A stretch of DNA of 64,000 nucleotides from CBDFLT01 sp965249225. Its GTDB lineage: Bacteria; Chloroflexota; Dehalococcoidia; Lucifugimonadales; G963668185. The DNA lies in assembly GCA_965249225.1 (NCBI GenBank), contig CBDFLT010000009.1, positions 806,001 to 870,000 of the forward strand, written 5' to 3'. Positions within the stretch are counted from its first letter, which is position 1. The number at the start of each line of letters is the position of its first letter. Shown here piece after piece: positions 53,601-60,496 of the stretch. Made by a program: the position numbers and the translations under genes. Under the pieces are notes generated by a model. That model saw only the letters and a list, made by a program, of their open reading frames with translations. It made no database searches and had not been told where the DNA came from.

Positions 53601-53838
53601 TTACGAGCTCGAGGTAGGTCACCGAGAAGTCCCACCACCTGGACACAAAGGTGGAGTCCGGGTCGCGGTCGATACAGAACCCCTGGAAGCACGCCACGGT
53701 AGTCGCGGTGACGGTGTCCAGATCCTCCCGAACGGTGTCCAGCTTGGGAAAGCGGTTCAAGGAGAAGAACAGGCCTAGGATCACCACGAGAAGGAGCAGC
53801 CCGGCCGCCCGTTTTTTGTTGAGAGCCGTGCTAAACAC
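50638..53838 (-). CDS. permease (COG0701-like) fused to FG-GAP propeller and UnbV domain
   Basis: 1066 residues with an unusual domain order. Residues 1-365 form about eight transmembrane helices of the DUF318/ArsP-type permease: a CSAC motif (128-131) followed by PVSAAFRRRG and the STLNIPAL segment. An exported Cys pair CFQGFC lies at 50-55. Residues 430-532 look like an Ig-like beta domain. Residues 535-960 carry seven FG-GAP/VCBS calcium loops of the form DYDxDGxxDxY, enough for a seven-bladed propeller. An ASPIC/UnbV domain follows (about 960-1045) and the end reads QACIACP. It starts at a GTG (53838). It may couple metal or small-molecule transport to an outer binding domain. Confidence 0.88.
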   Translation of the reverse strand: MFSTALNKKRAAGLLLLVVILGLFFSLNRFPKLDTVREDLDTVTATTVACFQGFCIDRDPDSTFVSRWWDFSVTYLELVTVGMTFAFVVAGLTQGFLFPRSSGRGFSAGGVFGRTLKGLALGPVWNLCSACIVPVSAAFRRRGVGIEGTISMIQGSSTLNIPALVMVTLVFAPMLGVSRIVLSIAAGLLIGPLVVMVLGKRGQDSSGEPEDTEPGDEDEVSRWGPVLTEAFRDWAKATVGYLVRMGPIMIVAGFASGLAIQWISEGTISTYLGNNVQGVLIAATFGILINVPLLFEIPLVALLLLMGMGTAPAATLLFAAAAGGPVTFWGLAKIMPRRAIVTFAAATWTVGLVGGLVVMGLGAIGGTEASGGLADSLTKSITTPLHTADVDDVVNSVGKAETPSRVLSDIPASFYESAGAHQGNSLVLMVTPAATHMSEPGEIRVFQGFENNRANTVEGIIFVELVMPDGSVIPTKEVYGEHFSIDPLGRDGGFVTFDIGALTDGTGEMALRFRCEEEGVEIARKTYAFTVGEQSPPLFTDITAQAGALLRHVPNPEDEELTFGNGVAFEDYDKDGFLDIYVTNQIGGNALFHSNRDGTFTDRAAEAGVDLPAALSNGVAFADYDNDGYRDLYVLNFGPNMLFQNTGDGTFTDVTAIAGVGHPGRGMSAAWGDYDLDGHLDIYLTNHYSQLKTDASHIRTGGDPKSDPLARDVLYHNNGDGTFEDVTRLLGMDGMKTATGFAASFVDYDYDGDSDIYLVNDIFIGLAYEGNVLWRNDGPDGDGGWTFTEVTDASGADAALSGMGLAVGDYDNDGFEDLFMSNIRRPFLYHNNGDGTFEDVTDRAGVGHSNIDNGNAVSWGVAFIDYDNDGWLDAYLNTGNLRDLGDSAESDPLLQPNVLFRNNRDGTFTDVSGLSGADSPDRARVLAYGDYDNDGYLDLYVGNYGSPTALYRNEGRGNNWLAITTEGTVSNRDGIGAKVRVTANGITQLREVRSGAGYGSGSEIGAYFGLERSAQADVVEITWPSGLVQTLYNVPANQKLHVIEVDATASLRGSANDYGQACIACP

Positions 53839-53889
53839 CCGTCAGCTTCCCTCTCTACATACCCTCTTCATCACCAGGCGTTCTCATAT

Positions 53890-54027
53890 TCATTTACTCC
53901 AGAGCCGGCGTCGAATCCTGCTGCCGAGGTCCGCCTCCCCGGGACGGCCGGGCAGTGCGACCCACAGCACGAACATGACGGCGAATACGACCCCTGGAAG
54001 TGTGGCTTCCAACCACCAAGACGGCAT
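53890..54027 (-). CDS. small membrane protein, 45 residues
   Basis: A short gene 51 bases upstream of the permease/propeller fusion. The product starts MPSWWLEATLPG, has one hydrophobic helix (about residues 8-25) and a basic C-terminus (SRIRRRLWSK). ATG 54027 is preceded by AGGGAGAG. The helix, positive-inside tail and operon position support a real single-pass subunit or stabiliser. No homologue is recognised. Confidence 0.55.
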   Translation of the reverse strand: MPSWWLEATLPGVVFAVMFVLWVALPGRPGEADLGSRIRRRLWSK

Positions 54028-54069
54028 GATCAGTCGCTCTCCCTAAAAAGCTATTTTAGATCCTTCTTT

Positions 54070-54852
54070 TTACTCAATAAGCGCGCCGCCGGTAACGCGC
54101 ACCGTTTCTCCGGTCATGAACCCGGCGTCATCCGACGCCAGGAAGGCGATCACCCTGGCGACGTCCACGGGCTGGGCTGGGTGGCCCAGCGCATAACGGG
54201 TGTACCGGGCCATGAACTCCTCTTGTGTTTCGGGCCACAGCCCGTCCTTGAAATGATCATAGGTGCGTTCGGTCATCGTGTCCGACTGTGCCACGGCGTT
54301 TACCGTGATCCCATATGGACCAAACTCAAGGGCCATCTGCCGTGTCAGGCCCAGCACGCCCGCTTTGGCCGCAGAATAGGGCGGTGCCCAAAGCAAAGAC
54401 TCGCCGCTGAGGCCGGCCATCGAGGATACGCAAACGATCCGACCGTAGCCGCGCTTTTGCATATGAGGCACGACCGCCCGGCTACAGAGGAACTGGCTGG
54501 TCAGGTTCAAATCGAGGGTGTCGTGCCACTCTTCGTCGGTGATCTCCGCTGTAAACCGTTTCCTGGTGGCGTAGGTGCCGCCAACGACGTTGACCAGGAT
54601 GTCGACCTTGCCGAATTGTTTGAGAGTCTGATCGACCATGTCGGCCACCTGGTCCTCTTTTGTCATGTCGGCCTCGACGGCCAGCACTCCGGCCCCGGTT
54701 GCCTCGATTTCTTTTCTGGCCTGATCTAGAACATCGGCCTGTATGTCGTTTATGGTCACGTCCGCGCCTTCCGAGGCCATGATGAGGGCAGTTTCCTTGC
54801 CCTGGCCTCGGCCCGAGCCCGTGACGATAGCGGTTTTGTCCTTAAACCTCAC
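54070..54852 (-). CDS. SDR family oxidoreductase (10)
   Basis: Classical SDR of 260 residues: TGSGRGQG, INDIQAD, NVVGGTYAT (Asn-Val-Val-Gly where NNAG is usual), CVSSMAG and YSAAK. It shares the LLWAPPYSAAKAG block and the AQSDTMTERTYD region with SDR 9 and SDR 11. It starts at a GTG (54852) behind GGAG. It follows SDR 11 on the same strand with a 152-base gap. Confidence 0.87.
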   Translation of the reverse strand: MRFKDKTAIVTGSGRGQGKETALIMASEGADVTINDIQADVLDQARKEIEATGAGVLAVEADMTKEDQVADMVDQTLKQFGKVDILVNVVGGTYATRKRFTAEITDEEWHDTLDLNLTSQFLCSRAVVPHMQKRGYGRIVCVSSMAGLSGESLLWAPPYSAAKAGVLGLTRQMALEFGPYGITVNAVAQSDTMTERTYDHFKDGLWPETQEEFMARYTRYALGHPAQPVDVARVIAFLASDDAGFMTGETVRVTGGALIE

Positions 54853-55004
54853 CCACTTTACTCCCTACAAAATACCTACTTGGTCCATTTCAGAGCACCC
54901 CACGCCGAGGTGATTATTCTCACGCGCTCCCCGGACGGTGTGCCATGTCGCTCTCCATCGAGCTAAGTAGATTTCGGCCAGCCTGCATCACTTTCCTCTC
55001 GCGG

Positions 55005-55853
55005 TTACTGCGCTTTCCTGAGAGCCTCGGCCTTGTCTCGCTCGGCTTTGAGGAAGGGGCTTTGCGACCAGTGACCGAAGCTGGCGCCGGCGATGAGGAT
55101 GTTTTCGCCGCTGATATAGCTCGCCTCGTCGGAGGCGAGGAAAAGAATGGTGGCGGCGACCTCCTCGACCCTGGCCGGACGGCCTAAGGGATACCCTTTG
55201 TAGCGGGCCTCCATCTGCTCGCCCGACTCGGGCCAGGCCGTCTCGCCGCTGGCGAACTCGTCCATCCGCTCCGTCAACGTGTCTACCATCGATACGGCGT
55301 TGGCGGTAATGCCATACGGCCCCAGCTCGAGGGCCATCTGCTTGGTCAGGCCCACGACACCGGCCTTGGCCGCATTATATGGCGGCGACCAGAGCATCGG
55401 CATGCCCCACACCGCGCCGATGGAGGAGACGCCGATAATCCTGCCCCTCCCGTTCTTCTTCATGTGGGGGATGACGGCCCGGCAGCAGAGGAAATGACTG
55501 GTCAGGTTTAAATCGATTATTTTCCACCAGTCGGCTAACGAGTAGTCGCTAAGGTACCTATAAGGGGCCGGCGCGGTTGATCCGGCGTTATTGAGAAGGA
55601 TGTCGACCCTGCCGAATGTCTTGATGCCCTTTTCAACCATAGCGTTGACCTGATCGGTTACCGTCACGTCGGCCGGGGCGGCAAGCGCCTTACGGCCCAT
55701 ACCCTCCACTTCGGCAACTACGCTGTTGATGCGTTCTTCGTCACGTCCATTAACGATGATGTGGGCCCCTTCGCGGGCCATGGTAAGGGCTGCACTCCGC
55801 CCGATTCCCCGCGACGAGCCCGTGATGAGCGCGACCTTATCCTTCAAACGCAT
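55005..55853 (-). CDS. SDR family oxidoreductase (11)
   Basis: SDR of 282 residues, with about 20 extra charged residues at the C-terminus (..KAERDKAEALRKAQ). Motifs: TGSSRGIG, NGRDEER, NNAGSTAPAP, GVSSIGA and YNAAK. It is part of the SDR 9/10/11 subfamily (LWSPPYNAAKAG). The following gap (54853-55004) holds no clear terminator. Confidence 0.87.
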   Translation of the reverse strand: MRLKDKVALITGSSRGIGRSAALTMAREGAHIIVNGRDEERINSVVAEVEGMGRKALAAPADVTVTDQVNAMVEKGIKTFGRVDILLNNAGSTAPAPYRYLSDYSLADWWKIIDLNLTSHFLCCRAVIPHMKKNGRGRIIGVSSIGAVWGMPMLWSPPYNAAKAGVVGLTKQMALELGPYGITANAVSMVDTLTERMDEFASGETAWPESGEQMEARYKGYPLGRPARVEEVAATILFLASDEASYISGENILIAGASFGHWSQSPFLKAERDKAEALRKAQ

Positions 55854-55981
55854 CAGACGCCGTTCCTCTGCTTTCCTCGCTTAACTAAACAGGAGCTATT
55901 GCGAACCCTTACGGACTGGAGTTAACCCTTCCCAGGAAGGGCTTTCTCTGAAGCGCCTCTGCAGCCAGACCAAGTAAAACA

Positions 55982-56033
55982 CGCTGGGGGTCCGCTGGCT
56001 ATGGCGATCAACCCAGCCAGTAGACCCCCAGCG
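55982..56033 (-). terminator. terminator hairpin after binding lipoprotein gene 3
   Basis: Outer stem CGCTGGGGGTC/GACCCCCAGCG (11 bp) and inner CTGGCT/AGCCAG, 32 bases after the stop on the minus strand. A short GTGTTTTAC T-rich stretch follows, so intrinsic termination is plausible. Confidence 0.7.
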
Positions 56034-56064
56034 GTTAACTTGACCTCAGCCGACTCCCTCAGCC

Positions 56065-57075
56065 CTACTCTGGGAGGCAGGCATAGTTGAGGTAGGTCTC
56101 CTGGATACAGCAGTTCTCAGCTATGGCCTCTGGGCCCAGTATCTCCTCCGAGGTAAAGCCGAAATCCGCACCGATCTCCCCGATGGTGCCGTCCAGCTTC
56201 ATCTCCAGCAGGATTTCATTCCAAAACTCGGTGAAGTCTGCATCATCGGCCCGGAAGCCGTGACCCGAGTTGAAGAACGAGGGGGACTTGAAGGGGAGTG
56301 CTCGCTCTAGGTCTCCGTCGTCTCCCTGCGTCTGTATGTAGCGGTTGACGAAGGAGGCCGTATACATGACGGCATCTACCCTGCCGGTCTTCAAGGCCTC
56401 GAGGGCCTGGACCTGCTCGGCAAAGCCAAGGGCCCGGTCTTCGGGAATGCCGAGCACATCGCGGCCGTATTCAAGCTCAAACGCGCCGAGGCTGCTGGCC
56501 ATCTTGAGGTCCTCGTTGTTCAGTATGTCGTCGTAGCTGTGGATATTATTGGGATTGCCCGCCTTGACCAGCGCCGCGATGAGCAATACCTCATAGGGGT
56601 CGGTCCAGCTCATGACCTCACAGCGTTCAGGGTTGGCGCCCATGCCGACCGGAATCACGTCTATGCGCCCGGACAGTATTCCCGGTACCAAGCCCTCCCA
56701 GGCCAGGTGGACGCAGACGATCTCAATGCCGGCTCGTCTGCCGGCCTCACGAGAGACCTCGATGTCGATGCCGGTGCACTCGCCCGCATCGTTGATAAAC
56801 CCGAAGGGGTTCTCCTGGACGAAACCAAGCCTCAGACCATCCTTACGAGCCTTATCCAGAAGGGGCGTCGGCGTGGGCTCAACCACCACCTCCTTCACCA
56901 CCACCACCTCCTTCACCACCTCGACGGCTACCTCCTTCTCAACCACCACCTCCTTTTCGACGATGACGGTCTCGGGTGCCGCCTTCTCATCGTCGCCGCA
57001 GGCCGCGGCGAGCAAACCAACCAGCGCCAGCCCGAAGGCAAGCACCACCCAGTGCCGGAATACTTTGCGCAGCAT
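56065..57075 (-). CDS. ABC transporter substrate-binding lipoprotein, family 3 (3)
   Basis: 336 residues from ATG 57075 (GGAGGGG 6 bases upstream); an upstream frame extension was rejected. Signal peptide with lipobox LAAAC, Val/Glu/Lys linker, then the solute-binding domain (CTGIDIEVSREAG, SGRIDVIPVGMG, SWTDPYEVL). The C-terminus ends NCC..LNYACLPE, the same Cys pattern as the other copies. It is more diverged from copies 1 and 2 than they are from each other. No permease is adjacent. Confidence 0.91.
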   Translation of the reverse strand: MLRKVFRHWVVLAFGLALVGLLAAACGDDEKAAPETVIVEKEVVVEKEVAVEVVKEVVVVKEVVVEPTPTPLLDKARKDGLRLGFVQENPFGFINDAGECTGIDIEVSREAGRRAGIEIVCVHLAWEGLVPGILSGRIDVIPVGMGANPERCEVMSWTDPYEVLLIAALVKAGNPNNIHSYDDILNNEDLKMASSLGAFELEYGRDVLGIPEDRALGFAEQVQALEALKTGRVDAVMYTASFVNRYIQTQGDDGDLERALPFKSPSFFNSGHGFRADDADFTEFWNEILLEMKLDGTIGEIGADFGFTSEEILGPEAIAENCCIQETYLNYACLPE

Positions 57076-57168
57076 CTCAACCCCTCCATGCCTTGATCGG
57101 ATCAAGGCATCCAAGGCTCAAGCGCTAGGATTGAATTTAGCGCCCTTTAAGAATCTTAGTTTCCCATG

Positions 57169-57230
57169 CGCTGGGGACATGCCGGCCAAAGCACAGGCCT
57201 GAGACGGCATGTTCCCAGCGACTATACTGG
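57169..57230 (-). terminator. hairpin after binding lipoprotein gene 4
   Basis: 16-bp arms CGCTGGGGACATGCCG and CGGCATGTTCCCAGCG with one mismatch, 30-base loop containing a further GGCC/GGCC pairing, 22 bases after the stop on the minus strand. No T tract. Probably ends transcription or stabilises the mRNA before gene 3. Confidence 0.6.
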
Positions 57231-57251
57231 CGTTAGACGCCTATTTCAGCC

Positions 57252-58262
57252 CTACTCCGGGAGGCAGCCGTAGTTCATTCCGATCGTGTCGTCACAACAC
57301 TGTTCGGCGCTGACCTCCGTGCCAAGCAGGGACTCCGGCGCCATCCCAAAGTCTTCGAAGATGCCCGCGATGGTGCCATCTATTTTCATCTCGGTGAGGA
57401 TGTCGTTCCACTGCTCCACGAACGCCGCATCCTCGTGGCGGAACATGTGGCCCGCGTTGAAGAACTGCGGGGACACAAAAGGCAGAGCCTGACCAAGTGG
57501 GCCTTCGGTTCCCTGCTCCGAAACGTAGCGAGCTACGAAATTGGTGGTGTACAGGGCGGCGTCGGCACGGCCGGTCTTTACCGCTTCGACAGCCTGGGAC
57601 TGCTCACCAAAGCCAAGGGCCCGGTCATCGGGGATTCCGTAATCCTCGCGGGCGATTATCAGCTCCAGCGCGCCAAGGCTCCCGGCCAGAATGAGGTCCG
57701 AGTCCACAAAGTCCTCGTAGCTGTGGATATCCTTTGGATTGCCCGCCTTGACCAGGGCCGCGATGCCCATGGTCTGATACGGGTCGGTGAAGAGCAAGAC
57801 CTCGCACTTCGCCGCGTCGGAAGGCATACCAACGGGGATCATATCCACACGGCCGGACAGGGTCGCCGGAAGCATCCCCTCCCAGCCTATATGGATGCAG
57901 ATGATCTCGTCGATGCCCATCCGCTTGGCCACCTCACGAGTTGTCTCGATGTCGGTACCGGTGCACTCGCCCGCATCGCTGATGTACCCGAAGGGGTTCT
58001 CCTGAACGAACCCAACCGTCAGGCCGTCCTTGCGGGCCTTCTCCAGAAGGGGAGTCGCCGTGGGCTCAACCACCACTTCCTTCTCAACCACAATCTCCTT
58101 CACCACCTCGACGGCCACCTCCCTCTCAACCACCACCTCCTTTTCGACGATGATGGTCTCGGGCGCCACCTTCTCATCGTCGCCGCAGGCCGCGGCGAGC
58201 AAACCAACCAGCGCCAGCCCGAAGGCCAGCACTGTCCAATGCCGGACTACTCTACGTAGCAT
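57252..58262 (-). CDS. ABC transporter substrate-binding lipoprotein, family 3 (4)
   Basis: 336 residues from ATG 58262 (GGAGGGAAGG upstream). Lipobox LAAAC, Val/Glu/Lys linker, then CTGTDIETTREVAKR, SGRVDMIPVGM, FTDPYQTMG. The C-terminus ends QCCDDTIGMNYGCLPE-like with the CC/NYGC pattern. It is closest to copy 3 in the signal and linker (RHWTVLAFGLALVGLLAAAC). It forms a second tandem pair with copy 3, each with its own hairpin. Confidence 0.91.
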   Translation of the reverse strand: MLRRVVRHWTVLAFGLALVGLLAAACGDDEKVAPETIIVEKEVVVEREVAVEVVKEIVVEKEVVVEPTATPLLEKARKDGLTVGFVQENPFGYISDAGECTGTDIETTREVAKRMGIDEIICIHIGWEGMLPATLSGRVDMIPVGMPSDAAKCEVLLFTDPYQTMGIAALVKAGNPKDIHSYEDFVDSDLILAGSLGALELIIAREDYGIPDDRALGFGEQSQAVEAVKTGRADAALYTTNFVARYVSEQGTEGPLGQALPFVSPQFFNAGHMFRHEDAAFVEQWNDILTEMKIDGTIAGIFEDFGMAPESLLGTEVSAEQCCDDTIGMNYGCLPE

Positions 58263-58345
58263 TTCCTTCCCTCCAGTCTTTAACATTCATGACAACCACC
58301 GAACGCAGTCGAGCTACCACCACGGCTATTACTCAACGGGTACAC

Positions 58346-58374
58346 GTTATACCACAAAAGCTCCCTCTGTGCCA
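58346..58374 (-). promoter_or_regulatory. promoter of binding lipoprotein gene 4
   Basis: Minus strand: -35-like TGGCAC (58374-58369), 17-base spacer, extended -10 TGG-TATAAC (-10 at 58351-58346). Same layout and near-identical core as the promoter at 49481-49509. The rest of the 58263-58594 gap holds no gene. Confidence 0.55.
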
Positions 58375-58594
58375 TAGATCGCATACCTAGGCAGTATGCC
58401 ATCTCAAAAAGGGGACGGATGAGACCAAGGGGGACGCGCCAGGCCCCCTGGACTACCTCGATGTTGCGTTCTAAGATAACCTCCAAACACCGGACTATAA
58501 GAACATAATTGAATGGGCGGCAACTCACCAGGGAATCTCAACTACCTAAAGGCAGTCATATGCACGGAGAGTCCACCCGAGACTAGGAGGCGCT

Positions 58595-59107
58595 TTGGGG
58601 AAATCCAGAACGACGTCTCGCGGAAAGACCGGTGAGGCGGTGCAAGAGTTCGAAGGTAAGCTGGAATCGATGGGGCCCAAAGGGTCCTGGACCTGTGTGA
58701 GGATACCGTTCAACGTTGAGAAGACATTCGGGAGCCGGGCGAGGGTGGCAGTCAAGGGAACCCTGAACGGCTTCTCTTTCAGGAGCTCCATCTTCCCAAT
58801 GGGCGACGGCACCCACTTCATGATGGTGAACAAAGCGATGCAGCGTGGTGCCAGCGTGGGGCCGGGCGAAGCGGCGCGCTTCTCCATCGAAAGGGACACC
58901 GAGCCGCGCACGGTGGAAGTACCTGCGGACCTGACTAGGAGCCTCGCTGAGCGCCCAGAGGCCGGGTGGCGATTCGAGGAGATGCCCTACTCTCACAAGA
59001 AGGAGTATGTCGAGTGGATCGAGTCAGCCAAGCGAGCTGAGACACGAGCCCGCCGCATCGAGAGGGCGCTAGACATGCTGAGTGAGGGCAAACGGCTCAA
59101 GGGTTAG
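58595..59107 (+). CDS. DUF1905/YdeI (OmdA-like) protein
   Basis: 170-residue cytoplasmic protein. Residues about 18-100 match the DUF1905 beta-barrel pattern (WTCVRIPFNVEKTFGSRARV, VKGTLNGFSFRSSIFPMG). Residues 115-165 match the OmdA/YdeI tail (MPYSHKKEYVEWIESAKRAE, RRIERALDML). The family is widespread and poorly understood, sometimes called bacteriocin-protection protein. It starts at a TTG (58595) 4 bases after a perfect AGGAGG. It is the only plus-strand gene between 40.4 and 63.5 kb, standing alone between minus-strand runs. Confidence 0.87.
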   Translation: MGKSRTTSRGKTGEAVQEFEGKLESMGPKGSWTCVRIPFNVEKTFGSRARVAVKGTLNGFSFRSSIFPMGDGTHFMMVNKAMQRGASVGPGEAARFSIERDTEPRTVEVPADLTRSLAERPEAGWRFEEMPYSHKKEYVEWIESAKRAETRARRIERALDMLSEGKRLKG

Positions 59108-59297
59108 GTCGGTAGATGCGACCCGCACAAGCGGAATATGGTCAAGCCGCGAGACCCTGATCTTTGTGGACCTCGGGTGCTATTCGATAATCGAGGGTGC
59201 TCGGCTCGCCACCCCCCTCGGTGTCAGTTCCCACCCTGCCCACCCAGGACTGCGTCCGATTTCGCCCCGCCCACGATCGGAACCTTCGGCGGCCCGG

Positions 59298-60371
59298 TTA
59301 AAACTCCACGACGGCCCGGGCGACCTCACCGGCCAGCATCGCCTCAATGGCCTCGTTGACCTGCTCGATCGGGAACCGCATGGAGGCAAGCCTGTCCAGG
59401 TCGAGCTTCCCCTGTCTGTACAGGTCGATGATCCTGGGCACGTCCACAGCCGTATTCATAGAGCCGACGAAGCATCCGAGCAAGTCTCGCTCCGTCAGCA
59501 GCAGCGAGTAAGGAAGTGACACCTCGGCCCAGTCGGAGTTGGTCCCGACGGCGACCGCTGTGCCTCCGGGTCGGATGGCGGCGAACGCATTCGCCGTTAC
59601 CTCAGGCAGGCCTATGGTGTCGAAGGCGTAGTCGACGCCCCGGCCATCGGTCAGCTCCCTTACCTTTGCGACCACATCCTCATCGGCCGAGTTGATCGTG
59701 TGGGTCACGCCGAAGCCCCGGGCCATCTCCAGCTTACTCTCCTTGATGTCGGCGCCGATGATCTTCGCCGCGCCCACCGTTACCGCACCCATGACCGCGC
59801 TGAGTCCGATCCCGCCAAGGCCTATGATGGCCACGCTGCTGCCAGGCTCCACCTTCGCGGTGTTGACGACCGCACCCCATCCGGTGGGGACGGCACAGCC
59901 CACATTGGCCGCAACATCCAAGGGAACGTCGGCAGGTATAGGTACAGCGGCCAGCTCGGGCCCCACGGTGTACTCCACGAACGTGGACATGCCACCGAAT
60001 TTGTCGATGGCCGTGTCTCCCTTCCGAAATCTGCTGGTGCTGGACTGATTTTCACACAGCTGAAACACTCCACGGTGGCAGTAGAAGCAGTTTCGGCACG
60101 GAGGTATCGGACCAACGACAACGTGGTCGCCCGGCTTCACCGTCGTCACGCCGGGCCCCACCTCCACCACCGTGCCGGCGCCCTCGTCACCTACGATCAC
60201 CGGACATTTGACGTCCCTCCACAGACCCTCTATAAGGTGCTGATTGGTACGGCAGACCCCCGAGGCGGCGAGCTTGACCATCACCTCGCCCTGCTGCGGA
60301 CCGTCCACCTCCACCTCTTCGACCACCAGGGGGGTGTTGTACTCGTAAAGGACCGCCGCTCTAGTTTTCAT
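59298..60371 (-). CDS. zinc-type alcohol dehydrogenase (1)
   Basis: MDR alcohol dehydrogenase of 357 residues, similar in plan to class III/NDMA-dependent enzymes. Structural zinc motif CRNCFYCHRGVFQLC (about 94-108). At the catalytic site the first Cys is present (GVCRTNQH) and the second (GCAVPTGWGA), but the usual His of GHE is Asp (VGDEGAG). The cofactor loop GLGGIGLSAVMGA is intact. It is the third of three tandem paralogues on this strand, 125 bases after copy 2. A TTGACA lies at 60438-60433 in the gap, but without a good -10. Substrate unknown. Confidence 0.9.
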   Translation of the reverse strand: MKTRAAVLYEYNTPLVVEEVEVDGPQQGEVMVKLAASGVCRTNQHLIEGLWRDVKCPVIVGDEGAGTVVEVGPGVTTVKPGDHVVVGPIPPCRNCFYCHRGVFQLCENQSSTSRFRKGDTAIDKFGGMSTFVEYTVGPELAAVPIPADVPLDVAANVGCAVPTGWGAVVNTAKVEPGSSVAIIGLGGIGLSAVMGAVTVGAAKIIGADIKESKLEMARGFGVTHTINSADEDVVAKVRELTDGRGVDYAFDTIGLPEVTANAFAAIRPGGTAVAVGTNSDWAEVSLPYSLLLTERDLLGCFVGSMNTAVDVPRIIDLYRQGKLDLDRLASMRFPIEQVNEAIEAMLAGEVARAVVEF

Positions 60372-60472
60372 ATGCAGCTCGTTCTCCTAAAGCAATTGGA
60401 CCAGGCTCATAGTCAGAGCGTTTCTGAATGCATGTCAACGAGAGGCTTTGGCCGCAGGACGGTGGTATGAGA

Positions 60473-60494
60473 GGCCCCACACCGGCGTGGGGCC
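60473..60494 (-). terminator. hairpin after alcohol dehydrogenase gene 2
   Basis: GGCCCCAC/GTGGGGCC 8-bp stem with a 6-base loop directly after the stop on the minus strand. No T tract follows. Confidence 0.5.
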
Positions 60495-60496
60495 GT

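Noticed and set aside
48080..58160. Short repeated units in the linkers of the four binding proteins as a possible CRISPR or minisatellite array
   Set aside because: They are in-frame codon repeats for Val/Glu/Lys runs inside genes, with no unique spacers and no cas genes.
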